Source: Diphasiastrum complanatum (Eukaryota; Streptophyta; Lycopodiopsida; Lycopodiales; Lycopodiaceae). Taken from it: a stretch of 64,000 nt of DNA. Positions 47,845 to 59,271 of this stretch are shown here, one piece after another. Positions within the stretch are counted from its first letter, which is position 1, and every line of letters starts with the position of its first letter. The notes beneath the pieces were generated by a model that worked only from the letters and a program-made list of their open reading frames with translations, was not told the origin of the DNA and did not search any database. A program made the translations under genes and the position numbers. Where the stretch lies: positions 24,195,285 through 24,259,284 of the forward strand of contig CM055104.1 in the NCBI GenBank assembly GCA_029204225.1, written 5' to 3'.

Positions 47845-47910
47845 GCTCACATTGTCAAGTAGCATAACTGCATAACAAAAGATCTTGTCAGTGGTATCAA
47901 AGCAGACTAT
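47845..47910 (+). mobile_element. Copia LTR 3' end with primer-binding site
   Basis: TGGCTCACATTGTCAAGTAG, then CATAACTGCATAA, then GTGGTATCAAAGCAG, a near match to the tRNA-Met primer site. The same LTR end occurs at 56984-57031. No coding region of this copy follows; 47910-48580 has only short ORFs. Confidence 0.65.
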
Positions 47911-48594
47911 GAGGTGCATGTTGGTTGCTATAACCAAGTTTCTGTTTGGACAAATTCGAAGAGCCATTAAGACTGATTGTGTGACAAACAAAGCACAACT
48001 GAGGAAGCCTATTGTGTAGCCTTCAGTTTTCAACGCAAGGCCCTAAGTAATTCTCAAAGAAGAAGAGAGATTCTAGTGTTCAGTGTTGGACAAAACTGAT
48101 CTGTATGCTATCAATTCATCACCAATTCCGACACGCTTTGAACCAATACATTGAGTGAAGTAGGGAGACCTCAGTGGGTTAGGTAGATGCAAGTGAAAGC
48201 TCAGTAAAAGACTGAGCATAGCCCAAGATATACTCTTCTTTCTCAAATCTAGAATTTTCAGAGCAAAAATATTGGTTCTCTCTCAATTGAAATTGTTTTC
48301 AGCTCTATAAAGTGTTGAGCATGGGTATCCGGGTGTAGGGTGAGTGGTCTCCAGAAGCCGTGGACTACCAAGGACTGGAGAAAGAGAATTTCCATATCTA
48401 TGGAGGGCGGCCATATGCAAGGAAGAGTTTCTTTTGCATGGAAGAAAAAAAGGAGGAGATAGGCTCATACAATGCATGCGCCCACCTGAGTTGGGCGATA
48501 GCGGCTATAGGGATTCGACATCCTTGAGCTTTCAATCTCGACCTTCGATTTTGAGCTGTTTGCTATCCTTGCTCTTCTAAACGTAGAATTCTTT

Positions 48595-48716
48595 GTTTAG
48601 CTATCTTGTAAACTCCACACAGTGGAGATATAAACTTTTTTCTGGACCAAAAGAACCCCTATAGCCGCTATCTAAGTTTATATCTCCACTGTGTGGAGTT
48701 TACAGGATAGCTAAAC
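48595..48716. repeat. Near-perfect 43-bp hairpin
   Basis: Arm 48595-48637 and arm 48674-48716 are reverse complements at 42 of 43 positions, with a 36-base loop. Outside and inside this, GATAGCGGCTATAGGG (48494-48509) also pairs with CCCTATAGCCGCTATC (in the loop, up to about 48672), giving two alternative folds. Confidence 0.95.
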
Positions 48717-48789
48717 ATAGAATTACAAGAGTAGTTGATGCTAATCAACTATTCAGTTACTCTCTGTTATTGCTAACTGTTTCAGTTGA

Positions 48790-48906
48790 GCGTGAAGTTT
48801 AAGACTTCACGCCCATTGAGCTGCCAACTGGCAGCACGAAAGATTTTCTTTCGTTTTTTTTTCTTTCGTGTCACATAGATCCTAGATTCATGATGATTCT
48901 ATGTGA
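48790..48906. repeat. Run of four small stem-loops
   Basis: In order: GCGTGAAGT/ACTTCACGC (48790-48812), GCTGCCA/TGGCAGC (48820-48835), CACGAAAG/CTTTCGTG (48835-48870, with an internal CTTTCGT alternative) and CACATAGA/TCTATGTG (48872-48905). 48910-49700 beyond is AT-rich with no gene. Confidence 0.8.
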
Positions 48907-49729
48907 ATTTCATTAGATTTGATAAGTTTATTGCATTTGTAGCTTCCTTTTTGATAATTTCTAACTTTGAATTATCCAGGCCTGTTAAGACGAAATTTTA
49001 GCATTCAATTTTGTTTTACATTTCTAATTTTATTCTATAGCTTTGTAGAGCTTTGTCTTAGCTTTCATTTTCACCAATTTGCAAGGCATTTGGATAAGAG
49101 ATACAAAAGTTATTGCACATTTTCCAAAAGCTGTCAAAATAGGTGATTAGAAATTTCACTTCACTTTGTTTGGATTTTTCAAATTTAATCTGAGTTTTAA
49201 TCTCAAGCTTCTTGAATAAGATTTTAGAGCATTGTCTTAGCTTTGATTTGATCCATATGGCAGGTCATTTGGATTAGTATCCAAAAAGTTATGACAAATC
49301 TTGATTTGTAGCTCTAGTTTTTAGTTTTCTTTTTTCAAAATTTTCAGACATGTTCTGTTGTAAATTTGACCTATCAAATCACATTTAATCATTGATCTAA
49401 TCCTATAGGTTGATAGAGCTTGTTGTTAGCTTTTCAGAGGTGCTGAGTTTGTTTGATTTGGATCAATATTAAGTAAGTTATGATCAAATTAGTGGAGATA
49501 GGTTAGAATTGCCAGAATTTTAAAAAAAAATTGTTGAATTTTTCTAAGTGAGAGAGAAGCACTTCAATTCTTCAATTCTGAAGTTTCATTTCTTTTGTAA
49601 ATTTTTTTCACATTTTTCATCTCGAAGTGTAATTTAAAAAAAAAAACAAACCTAACCCTACCTTTCAATTCCTAACCTCAATGCGACCTAAATCTAAACA
49701 GAAAGAGCCTAGCCCTACCCTAATCCTAC

Positions 49730-49963
49730 TCAGATACCCACGCAACCCCCGTATTCAATCCCATACTCCACAGGCTCGCTTTCAGCATAGATAGCAGACT
49801 GGTGCACAAACAATTCTTCCCCGCCATCATCAGGAGTGATAAACCCAAACCCTTCGCTGCTATTGAACCACTTCACCGTGCCAGTGGGCTTGTCAGATTT
49901 CTTTTGTTTCCAAATCTTCAAATTCCCCAAATACTTCATCATCTTCCTCTCCAATTTCGACAC
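49730..49963 (-). pseudogene. Cold-shock domain fragment (captured)
   Basis: Minus-strand frame with [20 protein letters not shown] and [13 protein letters not shown]: the RNP1 and RNP2 RNA-binding motifs of a cold-shock domain, as in plant glycine-rich cold-shock proteins. The start of the domain is joined directly to BMS1-derived sequence (frame change near 49890), and it stops soon after the domain without the usual Gly-rich/zinc-finger tail. The nucleic-acid-binding aromatic residues (KWFN, GFGF) are intact. Confidence 0.8.
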
Positions 49964-50420
49964 CGTCCGTTACTTTTCCCCTTTTGCCGCTGTGCAGCTT
50001 TAGTCCAATCTCCTGTGACAAACCGATCCCGTATGGTTTCAACGACATCTTGATTGCTCCAGTCGTTCAAAACCTCAGGTTCAAAGTGCAGCTTCGAGCA
50101 ATCATCAACATCAATGTCCTCAACACCTGATACTTTGCTACTTACCTTTTCTCGCATTTTCTTCGGTTTAAATAACTCTTTATCGTCACTGATTGAATCA
50201 CTATCAATTCCTGAATCATCATGCAGTGTAGCCATGGAAGAACTATAAACCAATTGCATCAAATTGACTCTCCGTTTATGTAACTGCACGACTGATCAAC
50301 CCTTCCTTCCACTGCACTGCATTTCCAAACTCACCAATTTCATGGAATTCTACATTCTGTTCTGACACATAATCATCTATGTCTGTTGCTTTTTCTAAGT
50401 CTTACTAGATGATCGCCAAG
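49895..50420 (-). pseudogene. BMS1: BMS1 fragment (captured)
   Basis: Minus-strand pieces read FGNAVQWKEGLISRAV, RVNLMQLVYSSSMA, DCSKLHFEPEVL, VETIRDRFVTGDWTKAAQR, then [15 protein letters not shown]. This order is that of BMS1, the GTPase needed for 40S ribosome assembly, upstream of its C-terminal domain. There is a stop or frameshift near 50280 and another near 49945. No introns are seen. The GTPase domain is absent. It lies between the RPS3A and cold-shock fragments on the same strand. Confidence 0.8.
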
Positions 50421-50482
50421 CTCTCTTGGATGCTGCCGCTGGCAGCAGATAAATAGAGCGAGCGCTGCTGCTCTTCTTTCTG

Positions 50483-50945
50483 CTAACGATCCAACGCCTT
50501 CAAAGCATCAGGAATGACCATACGCTTCATTTTCCAGGTACTCAACAACGCGGGTAGAATCTTCAGAAATGTAATCTCACTTTCATTCTGCAGCGGGTAG
50601 TTTCGTGATGTTGCTTTCTCAATGTCTTTTCCAATCATTTCAAGAATGAATTTGGCAACTAATTCTTTCAAGTCACATGACTGAGCTTTTCGAACCATTA
50701 TCTCCCTCATCTTTTTGCGGATTTGTGTGATTTGACTTGTTTGGGCATAACAAGTGCGTTTCATCTGGTTAGACGCTTCTTCGTAAAAACGATGCAAAAC
50801 AATCGCAATGTGTAGTTATCCGTTGTCTTGACGTCAACACGAGCCTCAATAAGAGATTGCCACTTCTCAACCAAAGAGCGTAGCTTGTCTGTTGTGAAAT
50901 CCATGCCCCAGAAGTTTGTCAATACGTCCTTGCATTGCACATCGA
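50483..50945 (-). pseudogene. RPS3A: Ribosomal protein eS1 (RPS3A) fragment (captured)
   Basis: 50945-50770: [20 protein letters not shown], then [16 protein letters not shown]. After a frameshift, 50770-50560: [44 protein letters not shown]. This is the middle of ribosomal protein eS1, an essential small-subunit protein, without introns. N-terminal third and C-terminus are missing; after PLQN likeness fades. Confidence 0.9.
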
Positions 50946-50979
50946 CTTCTGCTCACATTCCCTTCCTCGGCTCGTCGGT

Positions 50980-51240
50980 TATATCCATTTTCTCCTCCTT
51001 GGTTGAACTCTCTCTCTATCCATTTTCTCCTCCTCGGTCAAACATCTCTCTCTCTACCCATTCGGTTACCCCCCTCTCTCTCTCTACCCCTATTCGGTCC
51101 AACCTCTCCCCTCTCTCTCTCTCTCTCTACCCATTCGGTTACCTCCCCTCTCTCTCTACCGCTGATTCGGTCCAACCCTCTCTCTCTCTCTACCCATTCG
51201 GTTACCTCCTCTCTCCCTCTCCCTCTCCCTCTCTCTCCTG
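50980..51240 (-). repeat. CT-rich minisatellite with ACCCATTCGGTTACC units
   Basis: (CT)n tracts alternate with TACCCATTCGGTTACC (about 51055, 51130, 51195) and the related ATTCGGTCCAACC. It lies immediately upstream of the captured gene fragments on their strand. 51250-51960 beyond is AT-rich with no gene. Confidence 0.8.
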
Positions 51241-51960
51241 CCTGAGGCGCCTAGTCCTGCGAACATTCCCAAGAATATTGCCTGCCAATTCCCTCTACTC
51301 AGTGCCCAAAAAAGTTTTTTTTTTCGGTTTTGTTCAAAAATTTTACGATTGCCCACAATCTTTCACGAGCACCTAAATGCACCATACAGACAATCTCATT
51401 AAATTTTTTTTTGCCATAAAACTTCGTAATTCCTTACGGTTCCTGCAATTTTTACCGAGCACCAAAACATTTCATGGATTTCAAACCTTATAGAATCCAG
51501 TTTGTAATTAAAAAAAAAAAAAAAACCCTTTGTTCTAAATTGTTTTACTTAGTTTTTGTTTTCTCATTCTTTAAACCCCTATAACTTTCTTGTTTGGGTT
51601 CGGATTCCAGTGCAATAAAAACAAAAAGTGATCCAAACGTCCAGCTTGACATTGGTAAATTATTGAAATTTTGGAATTATTACTTTTTAAATTTTTGTTA
51701 AAAGACCTTTTTTACCCTCAAACAAATTTCCTTGTATATTATTGGTTATTTTCAAATCTTCATATCTTTTTCGTTTTAGTTCGGAATTCGATGTTGTAAA
51801 AAGCAAAAGTGCTCAATTTCACAAGTTTTTGCCATTCTCAATTTCACTCATAGTATAACTCTAAGTTTTAAGTGGGTGGAGAAGAACATTTTACCAGCCT
51901 ATAAAATACCATTCTAAATAAATTTCAGTCGATGAATTCATAGCCCTCATTAGCCATTAA

Positions 51961-53698
51961 TGATGGATTATCGTTATAGTGAAAACATTCAACTTCCATC
52001 TATTGGTGAAATGCAATCTGAAATCGCACTTTATGGCTTTGCATTTGACGGACAACCAAGTTCAATCAACATTGATGACTAGTTGACTAAAGCAGAAGCT
52101 TATTTTTGTTATCGCCATTATTTTGAAGAGAATAAAATCTATTTCGCTTTATTGTGCTTTCAAGGACAAGTTCGAGCATGGTGGAATACTCAAGCACGTC
52201 CAATCAGAAAGCTTTGGAGTAACTTCAAAATTGCTTGCATTGATAGTTTTACAAGATTCTACGTGAAATCATTTGAATTGCTCAAGCAAACTGGATCTGT
52301 ATATCAATTCAATCAACAATTTTCAACATTGGTTCCAAAGACAAAATCTGAGTATAGAAAATGAATGGACTACTATTTAAATTCTCTTCAAACTCCTATT
52401 AGAAATGTGCTTCAACCAACAATTTCTAGATCTGTTTATACAAATCGAATTATGGAGTTACACAATATGATGGATCGTGCACTTGCTCTGGAGCACTTAG
52501 CTACAAACCATATCAATGAATGGTGGAAAGTCACTGCTCAACGGAAACCTTATTGTTATATCCAGCGATTGTCTGAATACCTTAGTCCTACCTTTGATGG
52601 AAGCATTCACTCCATTAATGTAAACAATTGGCTAGAAGATTTGGATTATAACTTCTACTATAGTGGATGTATTGGTGATAGTAGTATGGTTTTCTTTGCT
52701 TCATCGAGTTTCCAAGGACATGTTCATTCATGGTGGAACATCGTTCACGACTTTCTTCTTGATAACTGGTTAAATTTCAAAATAGTTTGTAGACAGCTTC
52801 AATCGATCCGACTTCATCCAATGGTGTTCTTTGAACCAGATAACTACAGTTGCTGAGTACAATCGAGAATTCCAACAATTGGTCCCAATATTCAATTATG
52901 GAGAAGTATATCTTGTACAATGCTATATCTATGGCTTACAACCTCAATATCGGAGCATTGTAAAAAACTATCTACAAACTCCAGTCTGGGTTTTGATTAA
53001 GGGAAACTATGGAATATGCTTTAAAGTACGAGCAACAAGAACAAAGGCTAAGTTGGAAGCTGAAAGGAAAGAAGAACAATCCAGGTGGTTTGAGGAAATG
53101 AAGATGCAGATTCAGAAAGTTAGTGTATACCCTAAAGCATCAGTGGATCGACAACCGCATGTGCATAAAAGGGAAGAAACTTCTGAAAATGAAGATGATC
53201 TCAGCAATGAGTTCGATGAGCAAAGTGCCAATGACGAAGCAATTGAGCAAAGCGATGATAATGATTCAGATGAGCAAAGCGACAACAAAATTCAAGTCCC
53301 AGATCCAGATACAGTTGCAGGCAACAAAAGTTCAATTCAATATTTGGATCAAGTTGCAACATTAGATGGTGAAAATCAAGATTCAGACGAAAGTCAAGAT
53401 TCAGATCAGGATGTGAAGATAATTGAACATCCTTTCGAGTTTCATTTCAACCATCAAAGTCCGGAACTTGACCTATATCAATGCCTTAATCTGGTCAATG
53501 AACAAGCAACTATGGATCGTCAGATTGAGGATATTGCTATGCTTGAAGAAAGTCAATCAAGGCATTCACCAAACTTTCAGATTGAGGACTATATGACACC
53601 GACATTCCATGGCTTGCAATTGAGTGGCTATTTAAAGGATCCGATCTACGAACCAATTCAATTTGATTTGGGAGCTTTTGAGAATGTTTTTATTTTTT
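51961..53698 (+). pseudogene. Gag-like polyprotein with two tandem gag modules and acidic tail
   Basis: Module A (51961-52530): ALYGFAFDGQPSSINIDD, a stop at 52081, then LCFQGQVRAWWN, then FKIACIDSFTRFYV and LLKQTGSVYQFNQQF, a stop at 52362, then LNSLQTPIRNVLQP. Module B (52560-53050): LSPTFDGSIHSINVNNWLED, FQGHVHSWWN, FKIVCRQLQSI, a frameshift near 52850, then TVAEYNREFQQLVP and YGLQPQYRSIVKNYLQTP. Both follow the retrotransposon gag order. An acidic Asp/Glu/Ser/Gln-rich region (53170-53430) follows, then a third motif similar to the module start (YMTPTFHGLQLSGYL). No protease, RT or integrase is present. Confidence 0.75.
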
Positions 53699-54832
53699 GA
53701 CAACAATCTAATGGAGTATGAGGTATTCAACAAGGATATTGTCCACAATGAAGAGATTTCATTATTCCATATAAATCCAACTTGTATCAATACCTTGGAT
53801 TATTGTTCAATGCCTCATAAATCCATTTTACAAGATCTTCAAGTGACTTCAGTTGGAGAACCCATTTCCTATGGATTCTCCAAAACTCAAAAGCCAAACT
53901 GTAAATAATGTATGGATGTAAATAATGATTGGGAATATTCTCTCAGTCAGCCAACACTCTTTAGGAAGCTGATTTTAAAATTTGCCATCAATCTATATCA
54001 GTTTCTTTGGAGAGGTTTACATTGCTCAGTGGACTCTAATGTGATCAATCCTCAATTGAGTAATGTCAACAATGAATGTTCATCAATGGTTATTTGGAAC
54101 AATTGAAACGTCAAATCCCTAGTTCAACTTTGAAATGTATTTTCATTATTTGGGATTGATGCTTCAACGATTTATATGGGCAACTACAAATTTTATATTT
54201 TGAGACGAAAGTCCATTCTTGAGATCAATCAGGTCAAATATTCACAACCATCTATGAATGAGGTATTGACCAAATTTGAAGAAATATATTTTGGTCAACA
54301 ATATGCCCAAAGATATGCTTCATTGTACAACAAAGTGTCAATATTCATGCCCACTACTTCATATGGAGCATTTATATATGAACAACAATTCATGACTGCC
54401 ATTGTTTATGACAAAATTGTAATTGTCTTCATCAAATTGGTGAAACAACATGGATTGGCAGTTACGACAGAAGAGCCGGATGCAAGACAAAACCAAGAAT
54501 CCAAGAGAATTGGATAAGCATCCGAGTTGGTATGATGTCGAGGAAGTAGACAAAAGAGGATATTGTGGTGATACACTATGTCCATTCCATACAGATTGGT
54601 TACCAACAAGCAATATGGTGCTTCATCAAACTCTTCTTCAACCATCAGTTTTCCTCCATGGGAACAAGGATTACAGTCTGAAGCGAACAAAATAATTTCC
54701 ATTCGACAGCTTTGGATTTTAATGAGGCAATACGTTTTTGGACAACACATCCTCAATCATGACTACTTAACCAAGACGATCAAGCTGATCAGACAAGCGT
54801 CTTCATTTTTGAGAACAAAAATGTTTCAGTAG
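53699..54832 (+). pseudogene. Downstream ORFs of the gag-only element
   Basis: Consecutive plus-strand frames at 53663-53908, 53912-54106, 54176-54517 and 54450-54832 have similar codon usage, with stops between them. They contain phrases such as MPHKSILQDLQVTSVGEPIS, KFEEIYFGQQYAQRYASLYN and SIRQLWILMRQYVFGQHIL. I recognise no domain. They lie between the gag modules and the polypurine-like tract, so are probably part of the same element. Confidence 0.4.
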
Positions 54833-55300
54833 GGAAAATGTCATGTACTGTTAGTACATCAGTGTCTTTAAGGGCAATATAATATCCATTGTAAGCTTTG
54901 TAGGCCCAAAAGGAACTATTAGCCTTAATAACTAGGCGGTTCTCTCTTTAGACCCTCCAAAGTGATTAGTAAGGATAATAGGCCAACAAGGGCCCAATGT
55001 AGTTTAAAAATACTTAACAAGGGCTAACTATCCCTCAAGATAGTTAAATTAAGTTAAGTTAAGTAAGAGCATTGTCTATAACTAGGCAAGAGACATCATT
55101 TTGTGAATCTTTTGACTCATTTGCAAGTGAGAGCGTCTAGCTTCCTTGTGAATGTGAGCCATAGGGATCTCCATTTCTAGGTCTCATGGGCCCTATCCAC
55201 ATGAATCAATGCTCCATTTCCATTGATTGTACTCTTCCTTTCATTTCTAATGTGATCCCATTGTGATCTCATTGTTTCTAGCTTTCTATTGATATGCTAT
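54828..55300 (+). mobile_element. Polypurine tract and putative 3' LTR
   Basis: AGTAGGGAAAA (54828-54838) is followed at 54839 by TGTCATGTACTGTTAG, a typical tract-to-LTR junction. The LTR end is not defined and no 5' copy is in the window. Confidence 0.4.
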
Positions 55301-55332
55301 CATGATTGTCTTGTTATCTTCTTGCTTTTAGC

Positions 55333-56245
55333 TTTACTTCATTGTTATTGCTATTAGTTTGGGATTTGGCACATGACAAACATCTTAACTTCAACATCTT
55401 GAAGTTGTTGAAGAAGCTACAGGTTTTACCCTCTTTTCAAGATCAAAAACATCATTTGTGCGAAGGATGTGTTCTTTGCAAGCAGCATAGGGAAAAATTC
55501 AAGAAAGGTGGTGCTCAAAGAGCAAAGGGTAAATTGGATCTAATCCATTTTGACTTATGTGGCCCCATAAAGACCATGACTAATGGAGGTTCACTTTATT
55601 TCATGATGTTTATTGTTTATCATTCTAGAATGTGATGGATCTAATTTCTACGAAAGCATAAAAAAGCAGAACACTTGGGAGTTTATAGATCTTCCTATAG
55701 GTAAGAAGCCTATTGAAGTATGTGGGTGTATAGGATTAAATATCATGCAGATGGATCTATTGCTAAGTATAGAGCAAGATTAGTTGTCAAGGACTATGCT
55801 CAAAGTAAGGGGATAGACTATGAGGAGACTTTTGTACTTGTGGCGAAGTGGACTACTTTGAGGGTTTTTTTTGCCCTAGCAGCTAAGTTTGGTTGGAAAG
55901 TCCATCAGGTGTATGTTAGATCCACATTTCTCAATGGCACTATAGATGAAAAAATATATATGGTGCAAACATATGGCTTTGTAATCCAAGGAGAGGAGAC
56001 CAAGGTATGCAAGTTGCATAAAGCTTTGTATGGTTTGAAACAAGATCCTCGTGCATGGTATGGTCGCATTGATGAGTACCTTATAAGTCAGAGTTTTGTG
56101 CATACTAGATTAGATTACAACCTATACACACTTGTCAGGGATGGCTCTATACTTTATTGTACTTTATGTAGATGATTTGATCATTACTAGTTTGATATGA
56201 CAGATTTGGATATATTGTACTACTACTTGGGTGTCGAAATTTGTT
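55333..56245 (+). pseudogene. Ty1/copia element 3, truncated
   Basis: 55360-55635: gag-pre-integrase and integrase start (LNFNILKLLKKLQ, CEGCVLCKQHREKF, FDLCGPIKTM). A large deletion joins this to RT at 55690-56245: PIEVCGCIGL-region frameshift, MWVYRIKYHADGSIAKYRAR, YAQSKGIDYEETFVLVAKW, LHKALYGLKQDPRAWY, then a break where YVDD should be, and FDMTDLDILYYYLGVE. RNase H is absent. It is most like copia 2, but on the opposite strand. Confidence 0.85.
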
Positions 56246-56387
56246 AATTTCTATCCTCTCTATCCCTTATATCATTACTAATCTAGATCCATTCATTGGT
56301 TGTATGTAAATACTTGTACAGTCGCACCCTCTACGGAAATACACTTGTTTTCTAACAGTTTGTAGAAATATATAGGAATCAATGACA

Positions 56388-57031
56388 GTGTTATGTCGAC
56401 TCAGCCGACATCAACTATTCAACCACCCTTCGACTATTCGACCGACTTCGACTATTCGTCGGACATCCGACATTGAAAAATCAACTTTACTAACTGGTCA
56501 TGTCACTATCAACTTTAACAGTCGACTAAAACAATCAACGACTCAACAGTACCTTCATCACGACCGGACAAAATCTCCAACAGAATCAGATATTGTCCGA
56601 AGGCGACTCTACCAACAACACATCTTAATCTTATTTATAGTACAGATAAGCATTCTTTTAATTAGTTAGTCATATGTATATATCCATCAACTCATTAGTT
56701 GTTCCGTTAGAGATTTTAGAAGATCAATCAAACATCTAGAGCGCAATCGTTTTGTTCTTTCTCTCTATTTTCACAGAGTATTGTTTTAGAAAGAACGCAA
56801 CTCTGTCTGCATTCAGACTGTATTTCTTCACGACCGAATAATCAATGTTCCATCTAGGTCGTGTGTGTCATGTTGAATGCTCATTTTGATCTGTGACTGA
56901 TAGTCTGAGTCAATTGTGATGCTCTAATTCTCGCACTTAATATGCTTCCGCAAAGCTAAATCTGAAACCAATCTAATTGTGCATGGCTCACATTGTTTGG
57001 TAACATAACTGCATAATGAAGAGATTCTATC
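56388..57031 (+). mobile_element. Copia-type LTR, probably solo
   Basis: Starts TGTTATGTCGACTC. It has many GTCGACT/TTCGACTATTCG words, a TTATTTATAG box near 56630, and ends CATAACTGCATAATGAAGAG then TTCTATCA, matching the LTR end at 47845-47890. A decayed GGTAATAG follows in place of the primer site. 57035-57890 has no gene. Confidence 0.5.
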
Positions 57032-57886
57032 AGGTAATAGTTGAATACAAAAGTATGCTAATTAGTTTCAAAAGTTGAAACTATACTCTAGTTGTTTCTA
57101 AGTACAACTTTATACTTCTATCATGTCAATCAGAAGACATCATAAGACAAAGTCATCAACTCACTACCTTAGCTGCATTATCTAGAACCTTTTTTATTTT
57201 ATTTTTCTGATAGTTGTCATGGTTGAACATGCATAAGGATATGGACAACTACCAAATCTATACTATAAGAGGATCTTTAATTAACCAATATTTAGTAAAA
57301 AAATATTTCTCTTCTTATATGTTAATACCAACATCACATAGATTTAAAAAAAAAATTGCTGATATTAATGTATGGTTGTACATGCTTCAATATAGGTGTG
57401 AATGACAAACAATTAATTTTGCTAAAGCTTGGATTATAAAATAAAAGGAGATGAAAAAAAAAATGAGGACTAGGCATTGTTGCAAGAAAGAGGGGTGGGG
57501 GGGGTGTCCATCCAAATTTATAAAACCATGTCCAATTCATTGCATGATAGCAATGTAAACTTCAGAAAACTTTTTTATTTTGCTTGCTATGTTCAGGTGA
57601 AAATCAATGTTTTGTAAATTATAGTGGACACTAGCAAGATGATTAGATTGGCAAGGAGTTGGTTATGATTGTAATGATGTTATTGATTATCTATATATTG
57701 TTCATTGGGGATGGTTTGACTTGTGGAAATTTTATGCATGGTAACAAGTCTACATTCACATTGAGAAAATTGAAGACTCTACCTACTTGATTGTTGTGAA
57801 AAAATAAGAAACAACAATAGGGCCTACCATGTTAAGAAGGTTATCCACAAATTCTAGTGCCCAGATTACAAGCACATCCTCATGGG

Positions 57887-58088
<202 letters not shown>

Positions 58089-58156
58089 TGCATCTAAATC
58101 AAGTGATAAGTCCATGAAAGTCTTTATGGCTTTTTTAATGTCATAAATAAACCATA

Positions 58157-58628
<472 letters not shown>

Positions 58629-59271
58629 TGAAATCAAATCATGTGATAATGCCATAAGAAGTCCAAACTCAAAAATGGCAACTTTTCCATTTTGGACCCA
58701 ACTTTCCATTGATGAGTTTGTCCAAATCGACAAAGTTTTTAATTAAAGGAATCTACAAGTAAAGAATGAGCCACGACTACTCGAGTCAAAATTATTTTTA
58801 AAAGCTATAGATACCAATCATAAGTTGAAAACATATAGTCAATAAGGACCTAATATTCAACATTTGATAGGATCAGAGCTTATAAGAGGCTCAAGGACAT
58901 AGGTATTCAAACCTACAAAACATCTATTGCAGGTTAATATGCAATTTTAAAGGATTTTTTCAATAAGATATAAGACTTTGGCGAGCCGTGGACCTTAACA
59001 TTGATTTAAGTTTACCCTCCATTGATAGAATCATGAAAGCTAAACTTCGATTGACTTGTTGTTGCCTTCAGATTCCACAAAAGTATGGCTGTAAAATTTG
59101 CACATTTTCTGGTAGAAATCATTAAGTCATCGATTTGATGTAGGAATCTCAATTGGTGGATCCGGTTGGTATGGGCTGTTGAAACATATAACATGATTGA
59201 GGTAAGTCCCAAGTCAAGAATCTTATAGAACACGTTATTCAAAGCGTTGCCTTTGAGTGGAGATTAGAAAA

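Noticed and set aside
59012-59242. Second K-domain-like exon (HQIDDL) 3' of the MADS stop
   Set aside because: Only about six residues match and no splice sites or exon length agree; kept as a remark, not a feature.
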